IMG/VR virus record: IMGVR_UViG_3300025294_000213
Location: 1 to 26,528 of that record
DNA: 26,528 nucleotides
Reading direction: 5' to 3' (one strand)
Source of the DNA: a virus
Part shown: piece after piece, positions 1 to 6,929 of the stretch
Position numbering within the stretch: position 1 is the first letter of the stretch
Layout of the letters: each line of letters opens with the position of its first letter
Translations under genes and position numbers: made by a program
The notes under the pieces: generated by a model
Database searches by the model: none
What the model was told of the DNA's origin: nothing
Seen by the model: only the letters and a program-made list of their open reading frames with translations

Positions 1-5
1 TTCAT

Positions 6-15
6 ACCTCTCCTT
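6..15 (-). promoter_or_regulatory. Ribosome binding site of the Rep-like gene, split from it by the window ends
   Basis: Read on the minus strand, the first bases of the window give AAAAAGGAGAGGTATGAA. If the window is closed into a circle, the next bases are the ATG at 26528, so AAGGAG lies 9 nt upstream of that start. The ATG inside this string (5-3) would give only a short out-of-frame peptide. The rest of 1-171 is AT-rich, has no gene, and must hold the promoter of the Rep-like gene. I see no convincing -35/-10 pair there. A half-site resembling the immunity operator (ATTTACTTA) lies at 105-113. Confidence 0.7.
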
Positions 16-171
16 TTTATACAATATTCACCTACCAAAGTTACCACATATGACCTAAATAAGGAATAAAACCTAAGAATAAATACCTTCTTTTACACCC
101 TTCTATTTACTTACATTTTAAACGCAGATTACTAAATTGCTTTGTCTTCCACAACTATTTGAATACAAAAC

Positions 172-196
172 AAAAAACCACCCCTCACGGAGTGGT
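172..196 (-). terminator. Rho-independent terminator after the unknown gene at 220-1071
   Basis: On the minus strand the sequence forms an 8-bp stem, ACCACTCC with GGGGTGGT (one G-U pair), around a 4-nt loop, followed by six T. It sits 24 bp past the stop codon and separates this transcript from the Rep-like gene that follows across the window junction. Confidence 0.85.
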
Positions 197-219
197 CTTA
201 CTACTTAACTTTTTAAATT

Positions 220-1071
220 TTATACATCTACACTAAAATAAGAAGCAATACTAGCGGAGGTTCCTAACAAATGAAATATTTTAGTAGCGTTACTTCCTGC
301 TGCCATTAAAAAACCTTTCATTTTAGATTTAGAATCAGTCTGCGCTTCAATATCACCTTTTACCACTGCTTCTTTAGATTCCTTTAACAATAACTCAAGG
401 CTTGTTTTTAAATGTGCTTCTAAATCCTCACTTTTAACTAATTCATCTAAAACTTTATCAAATTCATTTTCTATATCATTTGAAATTATGTTTTTTTGAT
501 CCATACTACCATTATTAACACCTGCAACTTGGTTATTATTCCCACTTATTGTTTGACTTAAATGATTATTTACAATTGGTTGCACAGGGTCAACATAGTC
601 ATTTAATCTTGCATAAATATTACCTGCATCTTTTAAAGTCACGAAGTAATCCCTACCTTCTGCATATAATTGTTCAGCAATTTTAAAGTTTTCATCTCCA
701 TAAACTTTCCATCTTTCTCCATTGTTATATGTTTTTCCGTATTCACTATCGTAGTATGAAGAATTTTTACCGATTTTTTGCATTAATTTTACTTCTTTTA
801 CAGTTAATCGTTTATTAGTTATTGCCTGCAAAATGATTTCTAAATCCACAATAAATGTATTAAAACATCTTATACTTTGCAACAATACACTTCCAAAATC
901 ATAAGGAATGTTGTTACTCCAATAACCATTGTTCCGTATTATTTCTATATTCTCTTCAAAGAATTTTTTTGTTTTATTTGTATAATCAATCCAATCGGTA
1001 ATATCTTCAATTATATCTTCTATGGATTGATCCCCGTAATCAGTTGCACCACCAAGCAAACCTTGTGCCAT
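220..1071 (-). CDS. Unknown 283-aa protein next to the replication-type gene
   Basis: I do not recognise the family with certainty. The ATG at 1071 is chosen because GGAGGG lies 6 nt upstream; a longer reading from 1143 has no such site. The first 150 or so residues are acidic and helical with aromatic patches. A stretch near residue 175 (SGNNNQVAGVNNGSM) is Asn/Gly-rich. A helical region rich in Glu and Lys follows, and then a short hydrophobic C-terminus. An N-terminal domain joined by a GNNN-type linker to a helical tail recalls some abortive-infection (AbiTii-like) and other defence-associated proteins, but this is a resemblance of style only. It lies 76 bp downstream of the replication-type gene on the same strand, with its own terminator, so the two are probably co-transcribed. 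It could be a moron acting in defence or host takeover. Confidence 0.75.
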   Translation of the reverse strand: MAQGLLGGATDYGDQSIEDIIEDITDWIDYTNKTKKFFEENIEIIRNNGYWSNNIPYDFGSVLLQSIRCFNTFIVDLEIILQAITNKRLTVKEVKLMQKIGKNSSYYDSEYGKTYNNGERWKVYGDENFKIAEQLYAEGRDYFVTLKDAGNIYARLNDYVDPVQPIVNNHLSQTISGNNNQVAGVNNGSMDQKNIISNDIENEFDKVLDELVKSEDLEAHLKTSLELLLKESKEAVVKGDIEAQTDSKSKMKGFLMAAGSNATKIFHLLGTSASIASYFSVDV

Positions 1072-1147
1072 TATATTCCCTCCTACATTTTCAAAAACTA
1101 GTAATAATGTAATTGTAGTAAAATATTCTTCAATTTTCCACACAAAT

Positions 1148-2029
1148 CTACCATTCCAGCCAATTTTCTAAGTTTGGTCTGCTATTAACTTGTGTATTAC
1201 TATCACGCTCATTAAGCCAGTTATAAAACGGCACAGGACGTTCTCTATTCGGTGTTTCTTTTATATATGATGATTTATTATACTTGCTATTCAATCGCTC
1301 TACAGCCTTACTATAAGCCCCTACGAAAACAGCTCGTAAAGTACTAGCAACCGTTAGTACACCTTCTTTAATATCCATAGCAATTTTGAATAGAACGTTT
1401 TTAGCCTTTATAAAGTCAGGTACACTATTTACTTGTAAAGCCATTACACATTTATGTAACTCATCTTTCAAGTTATCTGCTAACGGCAAACTATTCATGA
1501 AGTCAAATAGCATTACTTGGTACTCGTTCATGTATTCCTTACGAGCTTCTTTTTCAGCGTGAGCGTTATTATATATTTCTTGTAAATTGCTTGTTTTTAA
1601 AAGATAAAAAGACTTAATGCTTACATCTTCTGAAATCTCCTCCGAATCCTCGCCGTTACTATCTTCAACGACTTCCTCTCGATGCATCATGTCCGATACA
1701 TCATTCTGAGGTAAAAAGTAATAAATGTTCGCTCCTTTGATACCGTTTAATTTTGAACGATTTGCCTTACCGATGATTTTTAACTCAACTAACTTTTTAA
1801 TGGCACGACTAACTGTAAATAAAGAAACTCCAACTTCCTTTGCAATTGTTTCGTTTCTTAAATGGCAAGTTCCCGGATAATCTAAACAGTGTGATTTTAT
1901 AGCGAAAACAATAGCACGTTCAGATTTAGTCAAATTAAAACGATCATCTTTGATTCGTTCCTCGATTGCCTGATCCATGTCCTCCACGCTATCGAATGTT
2001 GTGTATTGTGCTAAGTATTCGAATGCCAT
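1148..2029 (-). CDS. Winged-helix replication-initiator-type protein (293 aa)
   Basis: Residues 35-106 form a helix-turn-helix with a wing of the HTH_36 type, common in phage and plasmid replication initiators: LTKSERAIVFAI, then the HTH around residues 59-85 (ETIAKEVGVSLFTVSRAIKKL) and a wing ending in ANIYYFLP. A linker rich in Glu and Asp (about 113-140) separates it from a helical C-terminal half that ends with a motif RPVPFYNWLNER. The ATG at 2029 has GAGGTGA 7 nt upstream. Its promoter (TTGACA, 17 bp, TATGAT) is covered by operators of the divergent repressor, so it is probably the main gene silenced in the lysogen. A role in starting phage or plasmid replication is inferred from fold and position. 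A transcriptional regulator of the early genes is the alternative. Confidence 0.75.
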   Translation of the reverse strand: MAFEYLAQYTTFDSVEDMDQAIEERIKDDRFNLTKSERAIVFAIKSHCLDYPGTCHLRNETIAKEVGVSLFTVSRAIKKLVELKIIGKANRSKLNGIKGANIYYFLPQNDVSDMMHREEVVEDSNGEDSEEISEDVSIKSFYLLKTSNLQEIYNNAHAEKEARKEYMNEYQVMLFDFMNSLPLADNLKDELHKCVMALQVNSVPDFIKAKNVLFKIAMDIKEGVLTVASTLRAVFVGAYSKAVERLNSKYNKSSYIKETPNRERPVPFYNWLNERDSNTQVNSRPNLENWLEW

Positions 2030-2050
2030 TTGTTTTTCACCTCACTTTCA

Positions 2051-2169
2051 AATTTACTTAAAAGAAATCAACATTTAAAAAAATATAAACGCGTTATTAT
2101 TATTTCGATTAAGTAAATCATAATTTCGTTTAAGTAAATTGTCAACATTTAATTTCTTCTAAGTAAATT
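2051..2169. promoter_or_regulatory. Four-copy 18-bp operator array in the immunity region
   Basis: The consensus ATTTCKWYTAAGTAAATY occurs at 2102-2119, 2123-2140 and 2152-2169 on the plus strand, and once inverted at 2051-2068. Each copy is an imperfect dyad (ATTTC paired with GTAAAT), as expected for a dimeric XRE repressor. The copy at 2123-2140 fills the spacer of the minus-strand promoter, 2102-2119 overlaps the edge of its -10, and 2152-2169 overlaps the -35 position of the repressor's own promoter. 2051-2068 lies in the leader of the replication-type gene. Confidence 0.8.
2117..2145 (-). promoter_or_regulatory. Promoter of the replication-type gene
   Basis: On the minus strand there is a perfect -35 TTGACA (2140-2145), a 17-bp spacer (2123-2139) and a -10 TATGAT (2117-2122). 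The start site would be near 2110, about 80 nt before the ATG at 2029. The spacer coincides with one operator copy, so repressor binding should block the polymerase directly. Confidence 0.75.
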
Positions 2170-2181
2170 ATGGTTTATAAT
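2153..2181 (+). promoter_or_regulatory. Promoter of the XRE repressor
   Basis: A perfect -10 TATAAT lies at 2176-2181. The -35 position 17 bp upstream (TTTCTT, 2153-2158) is poor and lies inside an operator copy (2152-2169). A weak -35 overlapped by an operator fits autoregulation. Confidence 0.6.
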
Positions 2182-2215
2182 AAAAGCATCATAATAACAT
2201 GAGAGTTGGTGAATA

Positions 2216-2437
2216 ATGGGCGTTAAATTAAAATCTAATCTTGGAGAACTATTGAAAAAACGCGGCTGGGATCAAAAGAAACTTGTGGAGGTAACAGGTT
2301 TAAATCCTCGTACCATAAGTGAATTAGTTAATGATAAAACAATTCGTATTAATAAAAATGCACTAGAAAAAATAGCTGATGCCCTAAATATTGAGGATAT
2401 CTCCGAAATCATTCAATTCTCGAAAACAGATAACTAA
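2216..2437 (+). CDS. XRE-family (Cro/CI-type) repressor, 73 aa
   Basis: This is a one-domain helix-turn-helix protein. It carries the pattern LGELLKKRGWDQKKLVEVTGLNPRTISELVNDKT, with the recognition helix around residues 30-40, then ALEKIADALNIED, the usual fourth and fifth helices of the Cro/CI fold. It has no C-terminal peptidase or oligomerisation domain, so it cannot be inactivated by RecA-stimulated self-cleavage as lambda CI is. Induction must work another way, and a LexA box at 25521-25536 is a candidate route. It is divergent from the replication-type gene, with four operators between them. The weak TTGGTGAA sequence before the ATG serves as ribosome binding site. It is probably the main immunity repressor, since no other small HTH regulator lies in this region. 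Confidence 0.85.
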   Translation: MGVKLKSNLGELLKKRGWDQKKLVEVTGLNPRTISELVNDKTIRINKNALEKIADALNIEDISEIIQFSKTDN

Positions 2438-2455
2438 TAAGGTTGTCTGTTTTTT
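2424..2455 (+). terminator. Terminator of the repressor gene
   Basis: The 11-bp arms AAACAGATAAC (2424-2434) and GTTGTCTGTTT (2442-2452) pair with one wobble around a 7-nt loop and run into six T. The left arm overlaps the end of the repressor gene. Leakage through it would supply the lipoprotein gene downstream. Confidence 0.8.
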
Positions 2456-2513
2456 ATATGTACTTTTGTTTCCAAGTTTCCTAAAATGGAAATATAGAGG
2501 GGGGAATTTTAAA

Positions 2514-3023
2514 ATGAAAAGATTGTTTTATATCGGAGCTTTATCAGCGCTATTACTTGCGGCATGTGGAGAGGAAGAGAAAACTGCTCCTAAAGAAGAA
2601 GCTCCGACTAGTGAACAAGCAGATGCTAAAGAGGAAGCCGTAACTGCCGAAAGTAAGTATCCATTTCCAAACGCTACGCCAATGGGTAACGCAACCATAA
2701 CAGTGAGTACTCCTGCAGGAAATAGTTCTAATGGAAATGTGCCTGTATTGTTTGTAGGTAAAGACGATATGCTCGTTCAAATAGGTACTGAATACGAAAA
2801 CTTTGACGGAAATTTAGAAACGTTTGTTTATATTAATGAAGCCTTTAATACAACTGAACAAGTTGGAGAGCTTGCACAATCTTCATTAGAATTATCAGAA
2901 GATAATTTAAAGCAAGGAGAGTATACTGTAACTGCGGTACAATTTACTGACAACGACCCTACAAAAGAACCGATTAATCTAACTCAGACTAAATTTAAAA
3001 TAGAAAAAAATCAAGTTAAATAA
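2514..3023 (+). CDS. Lipoprotein, likely lysogenic conversion or superinfection-exclusion moron
   Basis: The ATG at 2514 follows GAGGGGGG and starts a type II signal peptide, MKRLFYIGALSALLLAAC, with lipobox LAAC and lipidated Cys18. A spacer rich in Glu, Lys and Ala (residues 19-45) would hold the domain off the membrane. The remaining 120 or so residues look like a beta-rich domain (ATITVSTPAGNSSNGNVPVLFVGKD ends near residue 80). I do not recognise a named family. The protein should sit on the outer face of the cell membrane. It is the only gene besides the repressor on this strand in the region, so it is probably expressed in the lysogen. Phage lipoproteins of this kind are known to block DNA entry of related phages; that role is inferred here, not shown. 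Confidence 0.85.
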   Translation: MKRLFYIGALSALLLAACGEEEKTAPKEEAPTSEQADAKEEAVTAESKYPFPNATPMGNATITVSTPAGNSSNGNVPVLFVGKDDMLVQIGTEYENFDGNLETFVYINEAFNTTEQVGELAQSSLELSEDNLKQGEYTVTAVQFTDNDPTKEPINLTQTKFKIEKNQVK

Positions 3024-3026
3024 TAG

Positions 3027-3061
3027 ATAGGTCGGATACTATTGAGTTCTGACCTATTTTT
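3027..3061 (+). terminator. Terminator of the lipoprotein gene
   Basis: The arms ATAGGTCGGA (3027-3036) and TCTGACCTAT (3048-3057) pair over 10 bp with one G-U pair, followed by a T run. It lies directly after the stop codon and faces the lysis-cassette terminator, so the two transcripts converge here. Confidence 0.8.
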
Positions 3062-3086
3062 ACTTCTTATACAATTACTTAGCCGC

Positions 3087-3115
3087 AAAAAAAGGCTGCT
3101 CATTTAAGAGCAACC
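3087..3115 (-). terminator. Terminator of the late/lysis transcript
   Basis: On the minus strand GGTTGCTC pairs with GAGCAGCC around a 6-nt loop and is followed by seven T. It lies just past the stop of the secreted protein gene and is the most downstream terminator of the late operon. Confidence 0.85.
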
Positions 3116-3122
3116 TGAATTG

Positions 3123-3587
3123 TTATTTCTTCTTTAAAATAGGTTTCTTTTTAGCTGTAATCTTTTCGTCTTCATCAAGACTAATCAATTCTTCAACCTT
3201 ATAACGTTTTTCGGAATTTTGTACTATAATATAGCTGTTACCTTCTACAGGTTTATAGTCCTTTTTGAATTTGTTCCAGTCTGTAATTGTAATTTGTAAA
3301 TCTAAAGTCTTTAACAACTTACCGTAGCCATCGTAAATATCATTTTTAAATACATAGACCTTTACTGAATTTGGATTTTTCTTAGCGAACTTTTCTGTAG
3401 CATCTTTATCAAACTGAACTTTATTTACAGAGTAATTTCTAATATCTGTATACTTACTGAGTTGCTCTGTGTATTCGTCAAATTGTCCTGTCATTGGGTT
3501 AGGCATAAGTGTATCCGCATTCGCACTTAATACTCCTGAGAATAATAAACCTACTGATAAACCCAATACTGTTAATAACTTCTTCAT
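3123..3587 (-). CDS. Secreted protein translationally coupled to the endolysin
   Basis: A Sec signal peptide, MKKLLTVLGLSVGLLFSGVLS, ends in a likely cleavage site ANA-D near residue 25. The mature part is about 130 residues, basic, mixed alpha/beta, with a Lys-rich tail (KKKPILKKK). I do not recognise its family. The ATG overlaps the endolysin stop by 4 nt (ATGA) and its ribosome binding site lies inside the endolysin gene, so it is made together with the lysis proteins. A secreted cationic protein at this place could help lysis at the cell surface, bind wall polymers, or act on neighbouring cells. None of this is shown by the sequence. Confidence 0.8.
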   Translation of the reverse strand: MKKLLTVLGLSVGLLFSGVLSANADTLMPNPMTGQFDEYTEQLSKYTDIRNYSVNKVQFDKDATEKFAKKNPNSVKVYVFKNDIYDGYGKLLKTLDLQITITDWNKFKKDYKPVEGNSYIIVQNSEKRYKVEELISLDEDEKITAKKKPILKKK

Positions 3588-4282
3588 AAAATCTTCCCCT
3601 TTTTCTTATTTTCTTCTATTATAAATATTTTTAACTTTTTAGTTAAATAGTTTTCAAAGCGTTTTAATATAGTTGCTAATTGCTCACGAGTTAAATCATC
3701 TTGCGGATTACTGCCGTCTGTAATACCGTTTGCGGTAAGCCATTCCCAATCGACTGCATGGTCTTTACCTGCGTTACGAGTTGTTTGTTTATATTGCATA
3801 CCTTTTAATGCCGCTTGTAAGCTTTCGATTTTTTTCTTTAATTCAGTATATTGACTCACTGTCAATTCATCTCCATTTTCTTGTATCTTGCCGAAAGTAT
3901 CTGTTCCATAACCTTTATATTCATATTGCAAATGAGGAGCGTCAGGGAACGACTTCCAATCTCCGCCCCATTCGAAACCTAGTGACTTTGCATAATTAGC
4001 AACTTTTAATCCTACATCGGATTTGTAAGAGTTCCATAATGCAGTACCTTTAGTATCTACTAATACCCAGTCTAAAGCTTGACCAACGATATGATAAGAC
4101 TTCATAGTTTGAGAAGCCCCATTAGCTACATTTTCTTTTTGTTTTTCTACTGAGCGAATAGTTTCATATACTAGTATGTCTATACCTTGAGCAGTAACCC
4201 AGTCGTACCATTGATAAGCTTTCTGACGCGTATTATCTGCAAGGTTATTTAAGTTACTTCGATTCCTTTTATCGTAAATCAT
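3584..4282 (-). CDS. Endolysin: M15 family peptidase with an SLH-like C-terminus
   Basis: Residues 1-130 match the VanY/CwlK type L-Ala-D-Glu peptidase fold of the M15 family, a zinc enzyme that cuts the peptide stem of peptidoglycan. The expected ligands are visible: His64 and Asp71 in SYHIVGQALD and His117 in FPDAPHLQY, with the WGGDW motif between. A coiled linker (about 143-162) leads to a region at 176-212 (VDWEWLTANGITDG, LTREQLATIL) that resembles an S-layer-homology or wall-binding repeat often seen in Bacillus phage endolysins. The last 17 residues (from KLKIF) are low-complexity and encode the next gene's ribosome binding site, so they may be translated former intergenic DNA. The start overlaps the holin-like gene by 4 nt. 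There is no signal peptide, so export depends on a holin. Confidence 0.9.
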   Translation of the reverse strand: MIYDKRNRSNLNNLADNTRQKAYQWYDWVTAQGIDILVYETIRSVEKQKENVANGASQTMKSYHIVGQALDWVLVDTKGTALWNSYKSDVGLKVANYAKSLGFEWGGDWKSFPDAPHLQYEYKGYGTDTFGKIQENGDELTVSQYTELKKKIESLQAALKGMQYKQTTRNAGKDHAVDWEWLTANGITDGSNPQDDLTREQLATILKRFENYLTKKLKIFIIEENKKKGKIL

Positions 4283-4479
4283 TTCTTATCATCTTCCTTT
4301 TTACTCACATCATCATAGGACACACCTTTAGCAAAGAAGAATATAATTACTGTTAAGATAACGTTCTGAATGAAGTCAGTTTGTAATACTCTAAATGCTG
4401 ATAATCCTAAGAATAATGCTACTGTTGCTAATGCTATAATATTTCTAATTTCTAATAGTTTTGCTAATTGACGCTTCAT
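4279..4479 (-). CDS. Holin-like membrane protein with two membrane segments
   Basis: This 66-aa protein has two hydrophobic stretches (NIIALATVALFLGLSAF and FIQNVILTVIIFFFAKGV) joined by a short loop, and a charged tail (SKKEDDKK). That is the usual shape of a small class II holin, which permeabilises the membrane at the end of the cycle. The ATG at 4479 is chosen because AAAGGA lies 10 nt upstream. A GTG nine bases earlier is too close to that site, although a dual start (two forms differing by MIV) would recall holin/antiholin pairs. It overlaps the endolysin start (ATGA) and lies directly before it, which supports the call. Confidence 0.8.
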   Translation of the reverse strand: MKRQLAKLLEIRNIIALATVALFLGLSAFRVLQTDFIQNVILTVIIFFFAKGVSYDDVSKKEDDKK

Positions 4480-4497
4480 AACTATCACATCCTTTTA

Positions 4498-4758
4498 TCA
4501 TTGGTCAATCTTTTTTTCTAATGTGTCTAAACGTAAACCATGCTTTTCAATTTCAACTGTGTGCGTAAATACTTTTTCTTGCATTTCTTTTTGGTCAAGT
4601 TTAACTTCTTCTAGGTGTGTGTTTAATGTATCAACACTATTGTTTAAGTTGATTAGTGTATTGTCTACACCATTCATAATCTTCCATATTGCTACTAAGC
4701 CACCAACAACAATAGATACGACTGTTAGTACAGCAATAATGAATTCTAAAACTCCCAT
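4498..4758 (-). CDS. Membrane protein with coiled coil, holin partner or antiholin
   Basis: The 86-aa protein has one N-terminal membrane segment (residues 4-26, LEFIIAVLTVVSIVVGGLVAIW) followed by about 60 residues with heptad character (NNSVDTLNTHLEEVKLDQKE and onward). It recalls XhlA-type and other lysis-cassette accessory proteins, though XhlA carries its membrane segment at the other end. It is 18 bp upstream of the holin-like gene, in the same transcript as the endolysin. Role inferred: modulates or joins the holin in the membrane. It follows a strong terminator (4772-4804), so it needs read-through or a promoter I cannot see. Confidence 0.75.
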   Translation of the reverse strand: MGVLEFIIAVLTVVSIVVGGLVAIWKIMNGVDNTLINLNNSVDTLNTHLEEVKLDQKEMQEKVFTHTVEIEKHGLRLDTLEKKIDQ

Positions 4759-4771
4759 GATTTCACCATAT

Positions 4772-4804
4772 AAAAACCTGCGTATGCAAAACGAGTACGC
4801 AGGT
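4772..4804 (-). terminator. Hairpin between tail genes and the lysis cassette
   Basis: On the minus strand a perfect 9-bp stem, ACCTGCGTA with TACGCAGGT, has an 11-nt loop and is followed by five T. It separates the tail operon from the lysis genes and could set the level or timing of lysis protein synthesis. Confidence 0.8.
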
Positions 4805-4816
4805 CTAATTCCTTTC

Positions 4817-5020
4817 TTATTTACCTTCTACAACTGTTAAAATCGGGAATAGTCCGATGATAATGTGTTTATTGATTACAATACCTGCAAAGTTTACAAA
4901 TGTAGTTGCTTGATTGTTTAATTGCGCTGTCACTTCATTTGCATTAAGTTCTGCATTTGATAGTGTATAGTTTTCTCCTGAGTTTAATCGTAATTCATAT
5001 CCTGTAATATTGTTTGACAT
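4817..5020 (-). CDS. Small unknown protein after the tail hub gene
   Basis: A 67-aa protein with a good ribosome binding site (AAAAGGAGA before ATG). It looks beta-rich, with polar repeats (LNSGENYTLSNAELNANEVTAQ) and a hydrophobic C-terminal half (FAGIVINKHIIIGLFPILTV). I recognise no family. It is the last gene before the lysis-cassette terminator and probably belongs to the tail or baseplate group by position only. Confidence 0.7.
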   Translation of the reverse strand: MSNNITGYELRLNSGENYTLSNAELNANEVTAQLNNQATTFVNFAGIVINKHIIIGLFPILTVVEGK

Positions 5021-5048
5021 AATAATGTCTCCTTTTCTGTTTTTAGTT

Positions 5049-6911
5049 TTATGGTGCTAATTTTACTGAACCTACACGAGTACCATTTACTTGTACAAAT
5101 AGTGTAGAGCCGTCTGTACTAATTCCAATGCCTCGTGAATTTGCTTTAGCAACACCAATAATATTGTCTGCTCTTGAGAAGTCAACTGTACCGCCAAGAT
5201 AAGTAGTAGTATTGAAGCCACCGATTGTTGCATTTGTATCGATACGAACATATGGTGCTGATATAGTCATAACATCACTTGTAGATGTAATTTGATTTCC
5301 ACTAAAGAAGTGGAGACCTTTACCTCCAGAACCTTGCAGATAGATGTTATTACCTACACGAACATCGTTAGTTAAACTAATGTTACCTGCATAGATATTA
5401 CCCATATCTCCTGTAATGTCTGATAGTACTCTTACAGCACCTACTAAGTTAATGTTTTCACCACGAATCATTACACCACCAGTACCTAAGTTGATTTCAG
5501 ATACAATGTTTCTACCTGTGAAATCTGTAGCATCTAGTTTTAAATTAATAGAAGTTGAATGTTGACTAATAGTTGTTTCTGCTTGAGTTAATCTCACACC
5601 ACTATCGTAAAGTTTGCGACCTTGGTCATCTAACTCACCTTGTTGTTTGGCTAATTCTGCTTGTTGTTTTGCTAATGCGTCACCTTGAGCAGATACAGTA
5701 GATTTAATTTCATTTGCTTTAATATCAACTTTAGCAATCTCATCTTCTGCTTTCTTTACAGATAGTTCGATATTATCTGCACGAACATTAACCTTACCGA
5801 TTTCTTCTGTAAGTTTATTTGTTACTTCTATCTTGATATTGTCTGCTTTGATTTCTAGTTCAGCAAGAGATTTACCAACGTTTTCAACTTCCATTGTGAT
5901 ACGGTCATTTGTTTGTTCGATTCTTGAACGGAAGATTTCCTTATTCTCATCGATTTCTATCTTTTGTTCTACGAATATATCTGAAATAGTTCTAGGTATA
6001 GTATTACCTAATACTACTTTTGTTGTTCTTAATATACCGTTTACTATTTGTTTAGTTTGAGATAGAATACGTGTTTGAAATTCCATATCTAACGGTTCGT
6101 AGATTAACCAAACACGTTCGCCTAACTCTTTATCTAACAATTCAACTGAATCTAATTCGAATGTTACTTCTGGATAATCAATAATTTCTGATTTGATTCT
6201 GTCAAGCAATTCATTTGGAATCGTATAACGTTCATCATGAACTGGGTCTGCTTCACGAATACCATACTTAGCGGCATGAGGAGATGTATAAGATACATAT
6301 AATTGACCACCTTGTTCATCGTCAATTTTTCCGTAACCTTCGATATAAGTTTTTAATCTTGTTGTATCAACATTCTTTGATAATGCTACTACGTTATGAC
6401 CATAGCGATACTGAGCGTCATAATCTCCACCAATTTGTTTAGAGAAATGTACTTGATTGTTTGGCATGATTCTATATTCACAACCATGCTTATCACATAG
6501 TTGTTCTACTAATGCGATTACATTATTCTCACCAAAGTTTTCAATAAATGCGCTGTCGTTGAAATCTGTTGAAGTTCTCCAACCAGTATCTTTAAAGATA
6601 AAGTTTAAGAACTCATTCATAGTTCTTGTACCACCATAGATTTCGTTTTGTCGCTTATCTATTAAATCATAGAATGTATTTACAGCAATAACTTGCTTAC
6701 CTATACGATTTTCTTTCAATTGCTTTACTCTAAATTCAAATTCACCAACTGTAATAATAGATTCTTCTAATAAGATTCTATGAGCAGGATTCTTATCCGT
6801 TTTATGAGATAAGAAGGAAATTTGGAATTCCCCTCTAACCTCTTGATTCATTTCGAAATTAGATATCTGTATTAATGGTTCTACATCATTTCCATTAGTT
6901 ACAAAAATCAT
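5049..6911 (-). CDS. Tail-associated hub protein (Tal / prophage tail endopeptidase family)
   Basis: The first 330 or so residues match the N-terminal hub domain of the Prophage_tail (Tal, gp18-like) family that closes the tail tip below Dit: MIFVTNGNDVEPL at the start, later VNTFYDLIDKRQNEIYGGTR and a long beta-rich part. Residues about 335-450 form a coiled coil with three near-repeats (LEIKADNIKIEV, VNVRADNIELSV, VDIKANEIKSTV). The final 160 residues are Gly/Asn/Thr-rich beta structure like a fibre tip, ending GTRVGSVKLAP. I see no M23 or lysozyme peptidase domain. The unusual point is its place: Tal normally follows Dit directly, but here two fibre genes and two small genes lie between. 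The ribosome binding site AAAGGAG is strong. Confidence 0.85.
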   Translation of the reverse strand: MIFVTNGNDVEPLIQISNFEMNQEVRGEFQISFLSHKTDKNPAHRILLEESIITVGEFEFRVKQLKENRIGKQVIAVNTFYDLIDKRQNEIYGGTRTMNEFLNFIFKDTGWRTSTDFNDSAFIENFGENNVIALVEQLCDKHGCEYRIMPNNQVHFSKQIGGDYDAQYRYGHNVVALSKNVDTTRLKTYIEGYGKIDDEQGGQLYVSYTSPHAAKYGIREADPVHDERYTIPNELLDRIKSEIIDYPEVTFELDSVELLDKELGERVWLIYEPLDMEFQTRILSQTKQIVNGILRTTKVVLGNTIPRTISDIFVEQKIEIDENKEIFRSRIEQTNDRITMEVENVGKSLAELEIKADNIKIEVTNKLTEEIGKVNVRADNIELSVKKAEDEIAKVDIKANEIKSTVSAQGDALAKQQAELAKQQGELDDQGRKLYDSGVRLTQAETTISQHSTSINLKLDATDFTGRNIVSEINLGTGGVMIRGENINLVGAVRVLSDITGDMGNIYAGNISLTNDVRVGNNIYLQGSGGKGLHFFSGNQITSTSDVMTISAPYVRIDTNATIGGFNTTTYLGGTVDFSRADNIIGVAKANSRGIGISTDGSTLFVQVNGTRVGSVKLAP

Positions 6912-6929
6912 TTGTATTCTCCTTTACTT

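Noticed and set aside
1-5. ATG at 5-3 on the minus strand as start of a gene running off the window
   Set aside because: Read across the joined ends it gives only a peptide of about 14 residues, while the ATG at 26528 has the better spacing and a real protein frame.
145-155. TCTTCCACA near 145 as a DnaA box
   Set aside because: Only 7 of 9 positions match the consensus and it stands alone.
877-1101. Plus-strand open frames opposite minus-strand genes (for example 877-1101, 4523-4840, 8891-9226, 13819-14124, 17871-18356)
   Set aside because: They lack ribosome binding sites, have compositions typical of reversed coding DNA, and lie over genes with clear families.
2391-2513. A 41-residue extension before the lipoprotein signal peptide
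   Set aside because: It overlaps the repressor gene and its terminator, and the ATG at 2514 has the strong ribosome binding site and signal peptide.
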